DNA of 64,000 bases from contig JBBKVO010000049.1 in NCBI GenBank assembly GCA_037968475.1, positions 1 to 64,000 of the forward strand, given 5' to 3'. The notes under the pieces were generated by a model that had not been told where the DNA came from, did not search any database, and worked only from the letters and a program-made list of their open reading frames with translations. How positions within the stretch are numbered: position 1 is the stretch's first letter; every line of letters begins with the position of its first letter. Shown here one piece after another: positions 16,383-23,924 of the stretch. Source of the stretch: SB11 sp037968475. Lineage in GTDB: Bacteria; Bacteroidota; Bacteroidia; UBA8524. The translations under genes were made by a program, and so were the position numbers.

Positions 16383-16513
16383 AAGCTGGTACGAGCGGAC
16401 GCTCGTACTGAAAATAATAGAGCGTCCGCTTGGTGGTGAAGTGCGATTAGTTGTTCTTTATCATCCCCCTGCCCCCTTCGCTTACGCCTTATCCTTCGAC
16501 TTCGCTCAGGATT
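16383..16513 (+). repeat. Family A repeat, copy A2, with extended tail (16276-16924 region)
   Basis: AAGCTGG, then a palindrome ACGAGCG-GA-CGCTCGT, AAAATAATAG, AGCGTCCGCT, GTGAAGTG, then a tail with CCCCCTTCGCTTACGC and TCCTTCGACTTCGCTCAGGAT. The tail is shared with the minus-strand copy at 30053-30185. The centre of the first palindrome is GA here and TC in the other copies, i.e. inverted. No gene is present in 16276-16924; the frames across it are repeat sequence. Confidence 0.75.
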
Positions 16514-16553
16514 ACAGTACACAAGGGGGACAATGCAGTGCTATACCCCGTTC

Positions 16554-16658
16554 CCCGAAGCGTCCTCGCTTCGGGATAGTAAGTGGTAGCGTCTTCGCTA
16601 CAAACAACATTTCGAGTGGACTCGAACAAGAAGAAACTTCAAGCGAGGACGCTTGAAG
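16554..16658 (+). repeat. Cluster of four hairpins with varied arms
   Basis: CCCGAAGCG-tcct-CGCTTCGGG (16554-16575), GTAGCG-tctt-CGCTAC (16586-16601), TTCGAGT-gg-ACTCGAA (16611-16626), CTTCAAGCG-agga-CGCTTGAAG (16637-16658). Arms differ in sequence but every arm pair is fully complementary. Three share an innermost GCG/CGC. Confidence 0.75.
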
Positions 16659-16666
16659 GAACCCCG

Positions 16667-16752
16667 AAGCTGGCTCGAGCGTCCGCTCGGTAGTGGGATT
16701 GTTTTTTCCTGCGCTGTCTTCTGCACTCCTTCGACTCCGCTCAGGATGACAA
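16667..16752 (+). repeat. Family A repeat, copy A3 (shortened)
   Basis: GCTGGCT-CGAGCG-TC-CGCTCG-GTAGTG: the first palindrome is joined straight to the flank that follows the second palindrome elsewhere. The tail carries CTCCTTCGACTCCGCTCAGG followed by ATGACA. Confidence 0.7.
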
Positions 16753-16756
16753 CCCA

Positions 16757-16920
16757 CAAGTGGGACAATGCAATGTGCAATATTTTTGGCAAAATGCGCT
16801 AAAACCAAAGGGCAGTGGCGTGGCTTCCCTCCTCGTAGGGCTTGTGTGTGGATAAGGAGGGACTGAGGGTGGTAGAGAAGTTGCCTGTTGATTTTATGTT
16901 TTCTTATCCCGAATCCAAAT
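16757..16920 (+). repeat. Family D composite repeat, copy D1
   Basis: CAAGTGGGACAATGCA, then ACCAAAGGGCAGTGGCGTGG, CCCTCCTCGTAGGGCTTGTG, GATAAGGAGGGACTGAGGGT, and an end reading TTGATTTTATG...CTTATCCCGAA. Related copies lie at 54764-54866 and 63430-63597. Confidence 0.7.
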
Positions 16921-16924
16921 TAGA

Positions 16925-18232
16925 CTAATAAGCGTACGACTCGTACCAACCTAAGCCATACGAGATAAAGTTGTAGCCGCAATCGCACTCAATAGTATTG
17001 CCTCCGCTTTCAAGTTCTATGTAGGCGTATACAAATTCGCTACGGTAGGGCAATTCTTTATAATCACCAATCACACTTTTGCCGTTTATGGTAAATTTAT
17101 CCAAATCGTCGCGCTTAAACATCACCGTTGCATAGTAACGGTTAATGTTTTCGGTATTCATGGCAGGCAATTCGGTATGGCCATTAAAGCTTTGCAGTGG
17201 GCGCACCATTACCATTGATGGGTCGCCCCTTTGTCTATCGCAACGTGTACCAATAGTATATTGGCAAATCATCACAGGGCGTGATGTGGTAACATAAAAC
17301 ACCTCTTCTTTCAACTCCAACTCTAAAAACTTACCGGCTTTTGCAATAGTATAGCGTTGCCCATCCACATCAACATAGGTATTATCTTCTTTTGCTAATA
17401 TGCGTACTACGTATTTGTGACGAGTATCAAAAGGTATAAGGGCAAACTCGTGTCCCCAATTTTCAGTAGGAGGTATTTGTTCGTACAAATGGTCGCAACT
17501 TTGGCAATAGCGAGGCACATACGCGCAAGTCATTCCGCTAAAAACAGCAATCTTCTTTCCGTTCACCTCACGCACACGGCTACCAGTTAAATCTCTTTTC
17601 GACTGCACCATATAGCTATCACCTTTGTTCAGTTTTATTCTATACGGTACGTGCGATATTCCCCCATCCATACTAATGGCTACATTTATCAGTTCTACCT
17701 CTGTACTATCTTCAGTAGCCAAAATAAGGTATTGACTAGGGTACTGCGGTTTCAGCACATGGTATTGCATTATATAATACTCGTGCCCCAACTGGTCAAT
17801 AGGTATCACCACAGTCGCATCACTTGATGAACCGCTGGTATTTTTTGCCACTACCATCACATTATCTAGTGCCTCTATATACAGCCCTTTGTGGGTGCTT
17901 TTACCCTCGCGGGTTTTGGTAGTGTATTCTTTGGGGATGATAATAGTAGTAACTGAACCTGGGTATACTTGAAAACTTTGTTCCCAATCTTTCTCACTTC
18001 TGGCTTCTATTATAGCAGCTTTTAGTTTTATAGTAACTGTTGTTTTTTTATCAGAAGTTATTTGCAGCGATAGTTCAAACGGGTCGGGACCTATTTCACT
18101 TTGTAAATAGCCTACCCAAAAACTTTTCCCTTTATAGTCTATACCCTCTTTAGCGTATGCTTGCGTAGCTAGCAATACCAAAAAAGCAAAACCTAAAAGG
18201 CGTAAAAAAATATGTTTATTGTTTAAAAACAA
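16925..18232 (-). CDS. Exported protein with IgGFc-binding-like N-terminal domain
   Basis: 435 residues with a signal peptide (hydrophobic LLGFAFLVLLATQAYA ending near 27). The body (about 30-430) matches the 'IgGFc-binding protein N-terminal' repeat region in order: GKSFWVGYLQ, an adhesive-type beta core, EALDNVMVVAKNTSGSSSDA, GHEYYIMQYHV, and VTTSRPVMICQYTIG. In Bacteroidota this domain usually heads large surface proteins with further repeats and a type IX sorting tail; here it ends without such a tail. A surface or periplasmic binding role is likely, the ligand unknown. Cys residues in RYCQSCDHL and ECDCGYN could form disulfides. Monocistronic. Confidence 0.7.
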   Translation of the reverse strand: MFLNNKHIFLRLLGFAFLVLLATQAYAKEGIDYKGKSFWVGYLQSEIGPDPFELSLQITSDKKTTVTIKLKAAIIEARSEKDWEQSFQVYPGSVTTIIIPKEYTTKTREGKSTHKGLYIEALDNVMVVAKNTSGSSSDATVVIPIDQLGHEYYIMQYHVLKPQYPSQYLILATEDSTEVELINVAISMDGGISHVPYRIKLNKGDSYMVQSKRDLTGSRVREVNGKKIAVFSGMTCAYVPRYCQSCDHLYEQIPPTENWGHEFALIPFDTRHKYVVRILAKEDNTYVDVDGQRYTIAKAGKFLELELKEEVFYVTTSRPVMICQYTIGTRCDRQRGDPSMVMVRPLQSFNGHTELPAMNTENINRYYATVMFKRDDLDKFTINGKSVIGDYKELPYRSEFVYAYIELESGGNTIECDCGYNFISYGLGWYESYAY

Positions 18233-18362
18233 TGTGGGTAAAGTGTTAAAAATAACGACAAAGCTAATTCCCTATGCAATGTTATCAGGGCTTTGGTTAG
18301 CCACAAGTGTGGAAAACCAATAATTAACAATTGTTAATAAAACACCCTTAAATACCCTAGTA

Positions 18363-18872
18363 TTATAAGGCTGCTGAAAAACCTATAAGGTTTTGTAAAT
18401 CAATTAGTTGATAAGAATTAAAATAGGCGTCAGAAGGTACTAAAAAACCCTTTACTCCCACATTTTCAGCCGCTTCAATATCTCGTTCTTTATCACCAAT
18501 TAAAAACGATTTTGATACATCTACCCCATACTTTGCCACTGCCTTTTCTATCATTAAACTAGCAGGTTTGCGGCATAAACAATGGGTTTTTGTGGGATGA
18601 TGAGGACAATAGTATGTTTCTTTTATATACAGGTTTTCTTGAGCCAAGATATTGTTTAGCTTAGTGTGTATATCAAAAAGGTCATTGTGGGTATACAAAC
18701 CTTTATCTATACCGCCTTGGTTGGTTATTATTATAAACTCATAATCGTTTTGTTGCATTATTTTCATAAAAGGTATCACCCAAGGGTTTACCTCAAACTC
18801 ATCAGCGTGTTCTACATACCTGCCCAATTCTTTATTAAGCACTCCATCTCTATCAAAAAATACTGTTTTCAT
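18363..18872 (-). CDS. HAD-family phosphatase, D-glycero-D-manno-heptose bisphosphate phosphatase (GmhB)-like
   Basis: 169 residues. FFDRDGVLN at 5-13 holds the nucleophile and acid/base Asp pair; IIITNQGGIDKG is HAD motif II; CPHHPTKTHCLCRKP provides the zinc-binding Cys/His cluster typical of GmhB and histidinol-phosphatases; GDKERDIEAAENVG is motif IV. It removes a phosphate from a sugar bisphosphate, most likely in heptose synthesis for lipopolysaccharide; histidinol phosphatase is the alternative. Divergent from the GT2 gene at 19021. Slightly short for the family (about 180). Confidence 0.82.
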   Translation of the reverse strand: MKTVFFDRDGVLNKELGRYVEHADEFEVNPWVIPFMKIMQQNDYEFIIITNQGGIDKGLYTHNDLFDIHTKLNNILAQENLYIKETYYCPHHPTKTHCLCRKPASLMIEKAVAKYGVDVSKSFLIGDKERDIEAAENVGVKGFLVPSDAYFNSYQLIDLQNLIGFSAAL

Positions 18873-18968
18873 GGTGTGCCAAAGCTACTAATTGTCATCT
18901 TTATGTCAAAATATTACCTATGCGGTAGGTAATTATATGTTAAATATACCAATACTTAGTTTTTCTTC

Positions 18969-19000
18969 TTTGAAACTTCATACGCTTATATCTATTTTCG
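18969..19000 (+). promoter_or_regulatory. Promoter for the GT2 glycosyltransferase
   Basis: TTTG at 18969-18972, 20 bp spacer, TATTTTCG at 18993-19000 (one mismatch to TAnnTTTG). Predicted transcript start near 19006, which rules out the upstream ATGs at 18892 and 18934 as start codons. Confidence 0.45.
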
Positions 19001-19020
19001 CCGTTCATCAATACACCCCC

Positions 19021-19749
19021 TTGGCTACAAAATTAGTTATAATACCCACCTACAACGAAAAGGAAAACATCGAAAAGATGATTAGGAAGGTCATGTCCTT
19101 GCCTATGGGTTTTGATTTATTAATTGTTGATGACTCTTCGCCAGACGGTACAGGAGCTATTATTAAACGCCTGATACCCGAGTTTGAAGGCCGCTTGCAT
19201 ATTTTAGAGCGCACTATAAAAGATGGCCTAGGTCGTGCCTATATAGCCGGCTTTAAATGGGGGTTAGCCAAAGAATACTACCAGTATTTTTTTGAGATTG
19301 ATGCCGATTTTAGCCACAACCCCGAAGATTTGATGCGCCTTAATAATGCGTGTGAACTTGATGGCTATGATTTGGCAGTAGGGTCTCGCTATGTAAAAGG
19401 TGTTAACGTAGTAAACTGGCCTATGGGCAGGGTGCTAATGAGTTATTTTGCCAGCAAATATGTACGTTTTGTAACGGGCATGAGTATTAGCGATACCACC
19501 GCAGGGTTTGTGTGCTATCGCCGTAAATTGCTTGAAGGTATTGGTCTTGATGCCATAAAATTTAAAGGTTATGCCTTCCAAATAGAAATGAAATTTAGGG
19601 CGTGGAAACGCAAATTTAAAATCAAAGAAGTACCTATTATTTTTACCGACCGCACCGAAGGCCAATCAAAAATGAGTAAAGGCATTTTTTGGGAAGCTAT
19701 TGTGGGTGTAATGCAAATGAAGGTAGCCAGTTGGTTTGGCAAATACTAA
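19021..19749 (+). CDS. GT2 glycosyltransferase, polyprenol-phosphate mannosyltransferase-like
   Basis: About 242 residues from a TTG start. Reads ATKLVIIPTYNEKENIEK at the start (GT-A fold nucleotide-sugar loop), LLIVDDSSPDGTG, then FEIDADFSHNPEDL with the metal-binding D-x-D, and the TTAGFVCYRRKLLE and FQIEMKFRAWKRKFKIKEVP segments typical of dolichol/polyprenol-phosphate mannosyltransferases. It should transfer a sugar, usually mannose from GDP-mannose, to a polyprenyl phosphate at the inner membrane for later use in glycosylation; it lacks C-terminal membrane helices. A frame open from 18892 would add 43 non-family residues, so I chose the TTG, backed by the promoter position and the usual length (about 240). 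Confidence 0.82.
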   Translation: MATKLVIIPTYNEKENIEKMIRKVMSLPMGFDLLIVDDSSPDGTGAIIKRLIPEFEGRLHILERTIKDGLGRAYIAGFKWGLAKEYYQYFFEIDADFSHNPEDLMRLNNACELDGYDLAVGSRYVKGVNVVNWPMGRVLMSYFASKYVRFVTGMSISDTTAGFVCYRRKLLEGIGLDAIKFKGYAFQIEMKFRAWKRKFKIKEVPIIFTDRTEGQSKMSKGIFWEAIVGVMQMKVASWFGKY

Positions 19750-19771
19750 TAGTTCTATTGGTATAAAATTA

Positions 19772-19820
19772 TTCTATACTAATCTCTTGCTAGAGTTTAG
19801 TAGAATAGTATTCTTTTTTT
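19772..19820 (+). terminator. Probable terminator of the GT2 gene
   Basis: TTCTATACTAATCT pairs with AGAGTTTAGTAGAA leaving a two-base bulge; followed by ATTC and seven T. Confidence 0.45.
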
Positions 19821-20066
19821 GTGCCAAAATTGGGCAGTACATTTATTGCTGCTGACTTAATTTTTCATCTGGGCATCCAGCTCGTTTTACTGCATTTAAC
19901 CCAAATAAAAACATTACTGTTTGTGTCTTGTTTGGACAATATGATTTGCTGAATAATTCGATTGATATTAAATGAGAGTATTATTTGAATTATTGCGGCA
20001 GTAGTATTAAAAAGAATTAACCAATAAATTTAACTCATTCTTAAAACCCGACGACACCCGTTTTAT
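19821..20066. other. Leader region of the porin gene, no gene seen
   Basis: AT-rich stretch between the GT2 terminator and the porin start. No open frame of coding character and no exact TAnnTTTG box that I can place with confidence. Confidence 0.4.
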
Positions 20067-21395
20067 ATGATAAGAAAGATGATTAGCCGCACCGTTATAC
20101 TTTTTGCAATACTATTTTTTGCCTCGGACTTAAATGCTCAAAGCAAAGAAAACAAACCCCTGAAATTTGACCTTAACGAGGATGGAAGCCACTATGTAAA
20201 GGCTTCGTTTACAGCACAAATATGGGCAAGGTATAACCAAAGCAACCCGGGTACTACCATTTTTGATTACAAAAAAGACCAAACGTTTGATATAGGCATA
20301 CGAAGAGCTCGCATTGTGCTTGACGGTATGGTAAGCGATAAGGTGTATTTTTTTACCCAATTTGGTATTAATAACTTCACCTCCACATCAGCCAGAAAAT
20401 CACCCTTATTTTTCCACGATGTTTCTGCCGATTATCACATTACTAAACGTAGCCTGCATATTGGTGGTGGCTTAACAGGGTGGACGGGTATTGCTCGTTT
20501 CTCATCGCCTTCTATTGGCACAATAATGGGGTACGATGCTCCTTTGTTTTTGCAGGGCACTAACGATGCTACCGACCAGTTTTTGCGTAAACTAAGCATA
20601 TATGCCAAAGGTAAAATAGGCAAATTGGATTATAGGGTAATAGTATCCAACCCAATGTCGGTACAAAATAGCGGTGGTGTAGTAGACAATATTAGTGTTA
20701 ACTCAAACTTTTCGTGGATGCCTCCCAGCCTACAATATGGCGGTTATTTTATGTACCAGTTTTTGGATGAAGAAAGTAACCTAAACCCATACTTGGTGGG
20801 TACATATTTGGGCAAAAAGAAAGTATTTAATGTAGGTGCAGGTTTTCAATACCAAGCCAATGCCATGTGGCGCGTAAGCAATACCCCACAGCAAGATACC
20901 ATAAGCGAAGATATGCTTCACTTTGCCGCCGATGTATTTTACGACCGCCCAGTGGGCAGTAAAGGTGCAGCACTTAGCTTTTATGCCACGTATGTAAACT
21001 ATGGTTTTGGCAAAGGTTATTTGCGCAATGTTGGGGTAATGAATCCTGCCAACGGAGTTGCTACGGGTACAAATACCCTTAACGGTAGTGGCAATGGTGT
21101 GCCTATGATAGGTACAGGTAGTGTGATACAAGGCCAATTGGGCTATTTGCTGCCCACAACTGCTTTGGGCGAAAATAATGGCCAACTAATGCCTTATATA
21201 ATGGTGATGAGTGCCAATTACGATCGCCTAAACGAAAGTATGCTATTGTTTGATGCCGGTGTAAACTGGTTTATAAGCGGACACAAAACTAAACTAAGCC
21301 TAAATTGGCAAAACCGCCCCGTATTTAGTGCCCGCAACCTACAAGTTGCCGAGCACAAATCGATGGTGGTTTTGCAGTTGCAAGTAGGCATTTAG
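20067..21395 (+). CDS. Outer-membrane porin (phosphate-selective porin-like)
   Basis: 442 residues with a signal peptide ending near ASDLNAQS (about 26). The mature part has alternating strands: FTAQIWARYNQSNPG, FDIGIRRARIVLDGMVSDKVYFFTQFG, then repeated beta-hairpin segments and a C-terminal strand VVLQLQVGI ending in an aliphatic residue, as expected for a 16- or 18-strand barrel. The phrase RRARIVLDGMVSDKVYFFTQ is typical of porin O/P-like proteins. Solute preference is not readable. Monocistronic; hairpin terminator at 21429. Confidence 0.8.
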   Translation: MIRKMISRTVILFAILFFASDLNAQSKENKPLKFDLNEDGSHYVKASFTAQIWARYNQSNPGTTIFDYKKDQTFDIGIRRARIVLDGMVSDKVYFFTQFGINNFTSTSARKSPLFFHDVSADYHITKRSLHIGGGLTGWTGIARFSSPSIGTIMGYDAPLFLQGTNDATDQFLRKLSIYAKGKIGKLDYRVIVSNPMSVQNSGGVVDNISVNSNFSWMPPSLQYGGYFMYQFLDEESNLNPYLVGTYLGKKKVFNVGAGFQYQANAMWRVSNTPQQDTISEDMLHFAADVFYDRPVGSKGAALSFYATYVNYGFGKGYLRNVGVMNPANGVATGTNTLNGSGNGVPMIGTGSVIQGQLGYLLPTTALGENNGQLMPYIMVMSANYDRLNESMLLFDAGVNWFISGHKTKLSLNWQNRPVFSARNLQVAEHKSMVVLQLQVGI

Positions 21396-21428
21396 TAGAA
21401 AGCTCCAAACAAATCGTTTCTTACTTTA

Positions 21429-21460
21429 AATAACCCTGTCGGGATGGTGGGGTTATTTTA
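21429..21460 (+). terminator. Terminator of the porin gene
   Basis: AATAACCC...GGGTTATT hairpin followed by TTATTTAT. Confidence 0.6.
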
Positions 21461-21597
21461 TTTATAGCGGAAAAATATTCCAAATAAAATAACCGCCACT
21501 CACATAATTATTACTACTGCTAAAACAATATAACAATTTGGTGCTATTGGCTAAACCTATTATTGCGTCGGAATATTATTAAAAAAGCTAATTATCT

Positions 21598-23886
21598 ATG
21601 CGCAATCTAAAATTGTGGTGGGCTTACTTTGCCATCATTCTTGTTTTTGCAAGCTGCAAAAGGGATTTTAATTTACCCGAAGAAGAAGCAACAAACAAAT
21701 CGAACACCAATATTGAAGCTAAAGACCTTATAGTTCCGGCAGGTTTTAAATTTGAAACCGAAAAAAACTTAAACATAAGTGTAAAAGTAGCCGATGCAAA
21801 AGCAAGCGAACGATATGCTATAAAAATATATAACGATTTGCCCGCCACAGGTCAACTAATTAGCACAGGACTTACCAATGCCAATGCTGAGTATAGCACC
21901 ACTGTACGTGTACCTGTTGATAAAGAATATATCTATATTGAAAAAATAAACCCTGATGGTAGCAGCAAATACGAGAAAGTAAAAGCCAACCAATTTGCTA
22001 AAACGGTTTTTAATAATACCCCAAGCACACCTTATATTATACGTAAGTCTGGCTCGGGTATGAATTGCTCTACGTGCAACCGTACCGTTAACAACCCTTC
22101 GAGCGGTACTCTTTATGTTATTGATGAAACACTGTGTCTTACAGGTACTATAAGCAATGTTACCGTTAAATTAATAACAGGTGCACACCTAAATATTATA
22201 GGGAATGTAACTGGCGGTTTAACTGTAGAGATAGGCGATGGCAATTACTCAACCGTCAGGGTTTGTGGCACAGGTACAATAGACCATCTTAAATATGTAG
22301 CCGACGGAAATGTGTATTTCCTTGAAGGATCAAGAATGATAATAAAAAAAATCACTCCAATTTCAAACTGCAAACTTGTTAGCTGGAGTGATAGTTTGAT
22401 TATTTCTGATGAGTTGTATCCCGATTATATTTATATGGAAAATAACGGTAAAATGTATTTTGATAAAATGCTGTACCTGAAAACTGGCTCAGTGCTTACT
22501 AATAATGGCACTTTGGTTGCGAAGGACATGTCACTTGGAGGTGACCTTAACAATACTGCCAGTCTTACAAACAATAATTATATGTTGGTAACAAACCGCT
22601 TTTCAGGCGACCCAGGTTGCAGCATTACAAATAACTGCTTTATAAATGTTTACAGTACGTTTGAAAGCGGAGGTACCCTTATAAACAAGAACTATATAAG
22701 ATGCGGTTCATTTCAACAGATTGGCTATCCACCTACCTATACTGAAATGCAAGATGGAGCTTTAATAAGTACTAATACTTTTACTCACCGATCAGGAAAA
22801 ATTACAGGTACAGGCACCAACCGTAGCAAAATTAAGGTCTCAACCTTCACAGGCATCTATGATGATTTTGACTCTCCTGTTATTGAAGGTGAGATTGATA
22901 TTTGCGACCTAGATGGCGTAGAAACGAACCAAGGCTCACTTACCTTATCAGCAGCTATTAGCTGTGCAGGCTCAATACCCACTAGTACTTGCAACCCTGA
23001 AGGTTTTGGAACATCAACCATAACCGACAGCGATAATGATGGTGTGGCCGACGCTCAAGACGAGTACCCTAACGATGCCACGCGTGCCTTTAATAGTTTC
23101 TATCCCAATGCTTCTACCACAGCAACCATAGCTTTTGAAGATTTATGGCCTGCCCAAGCCGATTACGATTTTAATGATTTAAGCGTTGCCCTTAATATTC
23201 AAAAAGTGTTGAATGCCGATAATAAAGTAGTTGAGTGTAAAGTAAAAATGAATGTACGTGCAGTTGGTGCATCGTTTGATAACGGATTTGGTTTTCAATT
23301 GGATGATTTAGTCCCTGCCGATATTAGCAGTATAACAGGGCAAGTATTGGTGCGCAATCTTATCACCCGCAATGCCAACAATACCGAGGCAGGCCAAACC
23401 AAAGCCGTTATTATAGGTTTTGATAGCCCCGAACCTACGCTGCACCGTGCCGCAGGTTCATTCTTTAATACTATTAAAACTAACGGAGTAGGTACAAGCG
23501 ATACAGTTACACTAACCATAGTATTTACCAACCCTATTGATGATAGCAAACTAACGCTAGAAAAAATTAACCCTTTTATGTTCACCAATCGCCGCAGAGG
23601 CTACGAGGTGCATTTAATAGATTTTAAACCTACATCATTAGCTACAACCAGCTTGTTTGGCACATTTGCCGATAGAAGCAACCCAAGTAATAATAGCTAT
23701 TACAAAAATGCTAATGGTATGCCTTGGGCTATTCTTATACCTACTGATTTTTATCACCCTGCCGAGAAAAAAGCTATTACCACAGCCTATAACTTTTTTG
23801 ATGATTGGGTAATATCAGGCGGAACAACAAACACCAATTGGTATACCAATACCGTTGGCAACCAAAATGCTGATAACATTTATTAA
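21598..23886 (+). CDS. LruC-domain lipoprotein, paralogue 1
   Basis: 762 residues. Lipoprotein signal with FASC at 17-20. Residues about 45-130 form a beta-rich carboxypeptidase-regulatory-like module (GLTNANAEYSTTVRVP, YIEKINPDGSSK). The middle (about 150-460) is a Ser/Thr/Asn-rich beta-helix-like stretch of short repeats (NNGTL, LTNNNYM, ITNNCFI). The C-terminal third begins DSDNDGVADAQDEYPNDATRAF (a calcium-binding thrombospondin-3-like motif) and then EDLWPAQADYDFNDL, the LruC/DUF4842 signature. Such proteins are outer-membrane-anchored; function unknown. It is followed after 38 bp by a paralogue of the same layout. Confidence 0.82.
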   Translation: MRNLKLWWAYFAIILVFASCKRDFNLPEEEATNKSNTNIEAKDLIVPAGFKFETEKNLNISVKVADAKASERYAIKIYNDLPATGQLISTGLTNANAEYSTTVRVPVDKEYIYIEKINPDGSSKYEKVKANQFAKTVFNNTPSTPYIIRKSGSGMNCSTCNRTVNNPSSGTLYVIDETLCLTGTISNVTVKLITGAHLNIIGNVTGGLTVEIGDGNYSTVRVCGTGTIDHLKYVADGNVYFLEGSRMIIKKITPISNCKLVSWSDSLIISDELYPDYIYMENNGKMYFDKMLYLKTGSVLTNNGTLVAKDMSLGGDLNNTASLTNNNYMLVTNRFSGDPGCSITNNCFINVYSTFESGGTLINKNYIRCGSFQQIGYPPTYTEMQDGALISTNTFTHRSGKITGTGTNRSKIKVSTFTGIYDDFDSPVIEGEIDICDLDGVETNQGSLTLSAAISCAGSIPTSTCNPEGFGTSTITDSDNDGVADAQDEYPNDATRAFNSFYPNASTTATIAFEDLWPAQADYDFNDLSVALNIQKVLNADNKVVECKVKMNVRAVGASFDNGFGFQLDDLVPADISSITGQVLVRNLITRNANNTEAGQTKAVIIGFDSPEPTLHRAAGSFFNTIKTNGVGTSDTVTLTIVFTNPIDDSKLTLEKINPFMFTNRRRGYEVHLIDFKPTSLATTSLFGTFADRSNPSNNSYYKNANGMPWAILIPTDFYHPAEKKAITTAYNFFDDWVISGGTTNTNWYTNTVGNQNADNIY

Positions 23887-23924
23887 ACCAATACTATCAC
23901 ATACATCACCACACATTTAAATTT

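Noticed and set aside
16318..16808. Several overlapping frames of 60-110 codons on both strands.
   Set aside because: All lie in the family A/D repeat cluster; similar frames appear wherever these repeats occur.
18892..19020. ATG starts upstream of the GT2 gene.
   Set aside because: They lie upstream of the promoter at 18969-19000 and add non-family residues.
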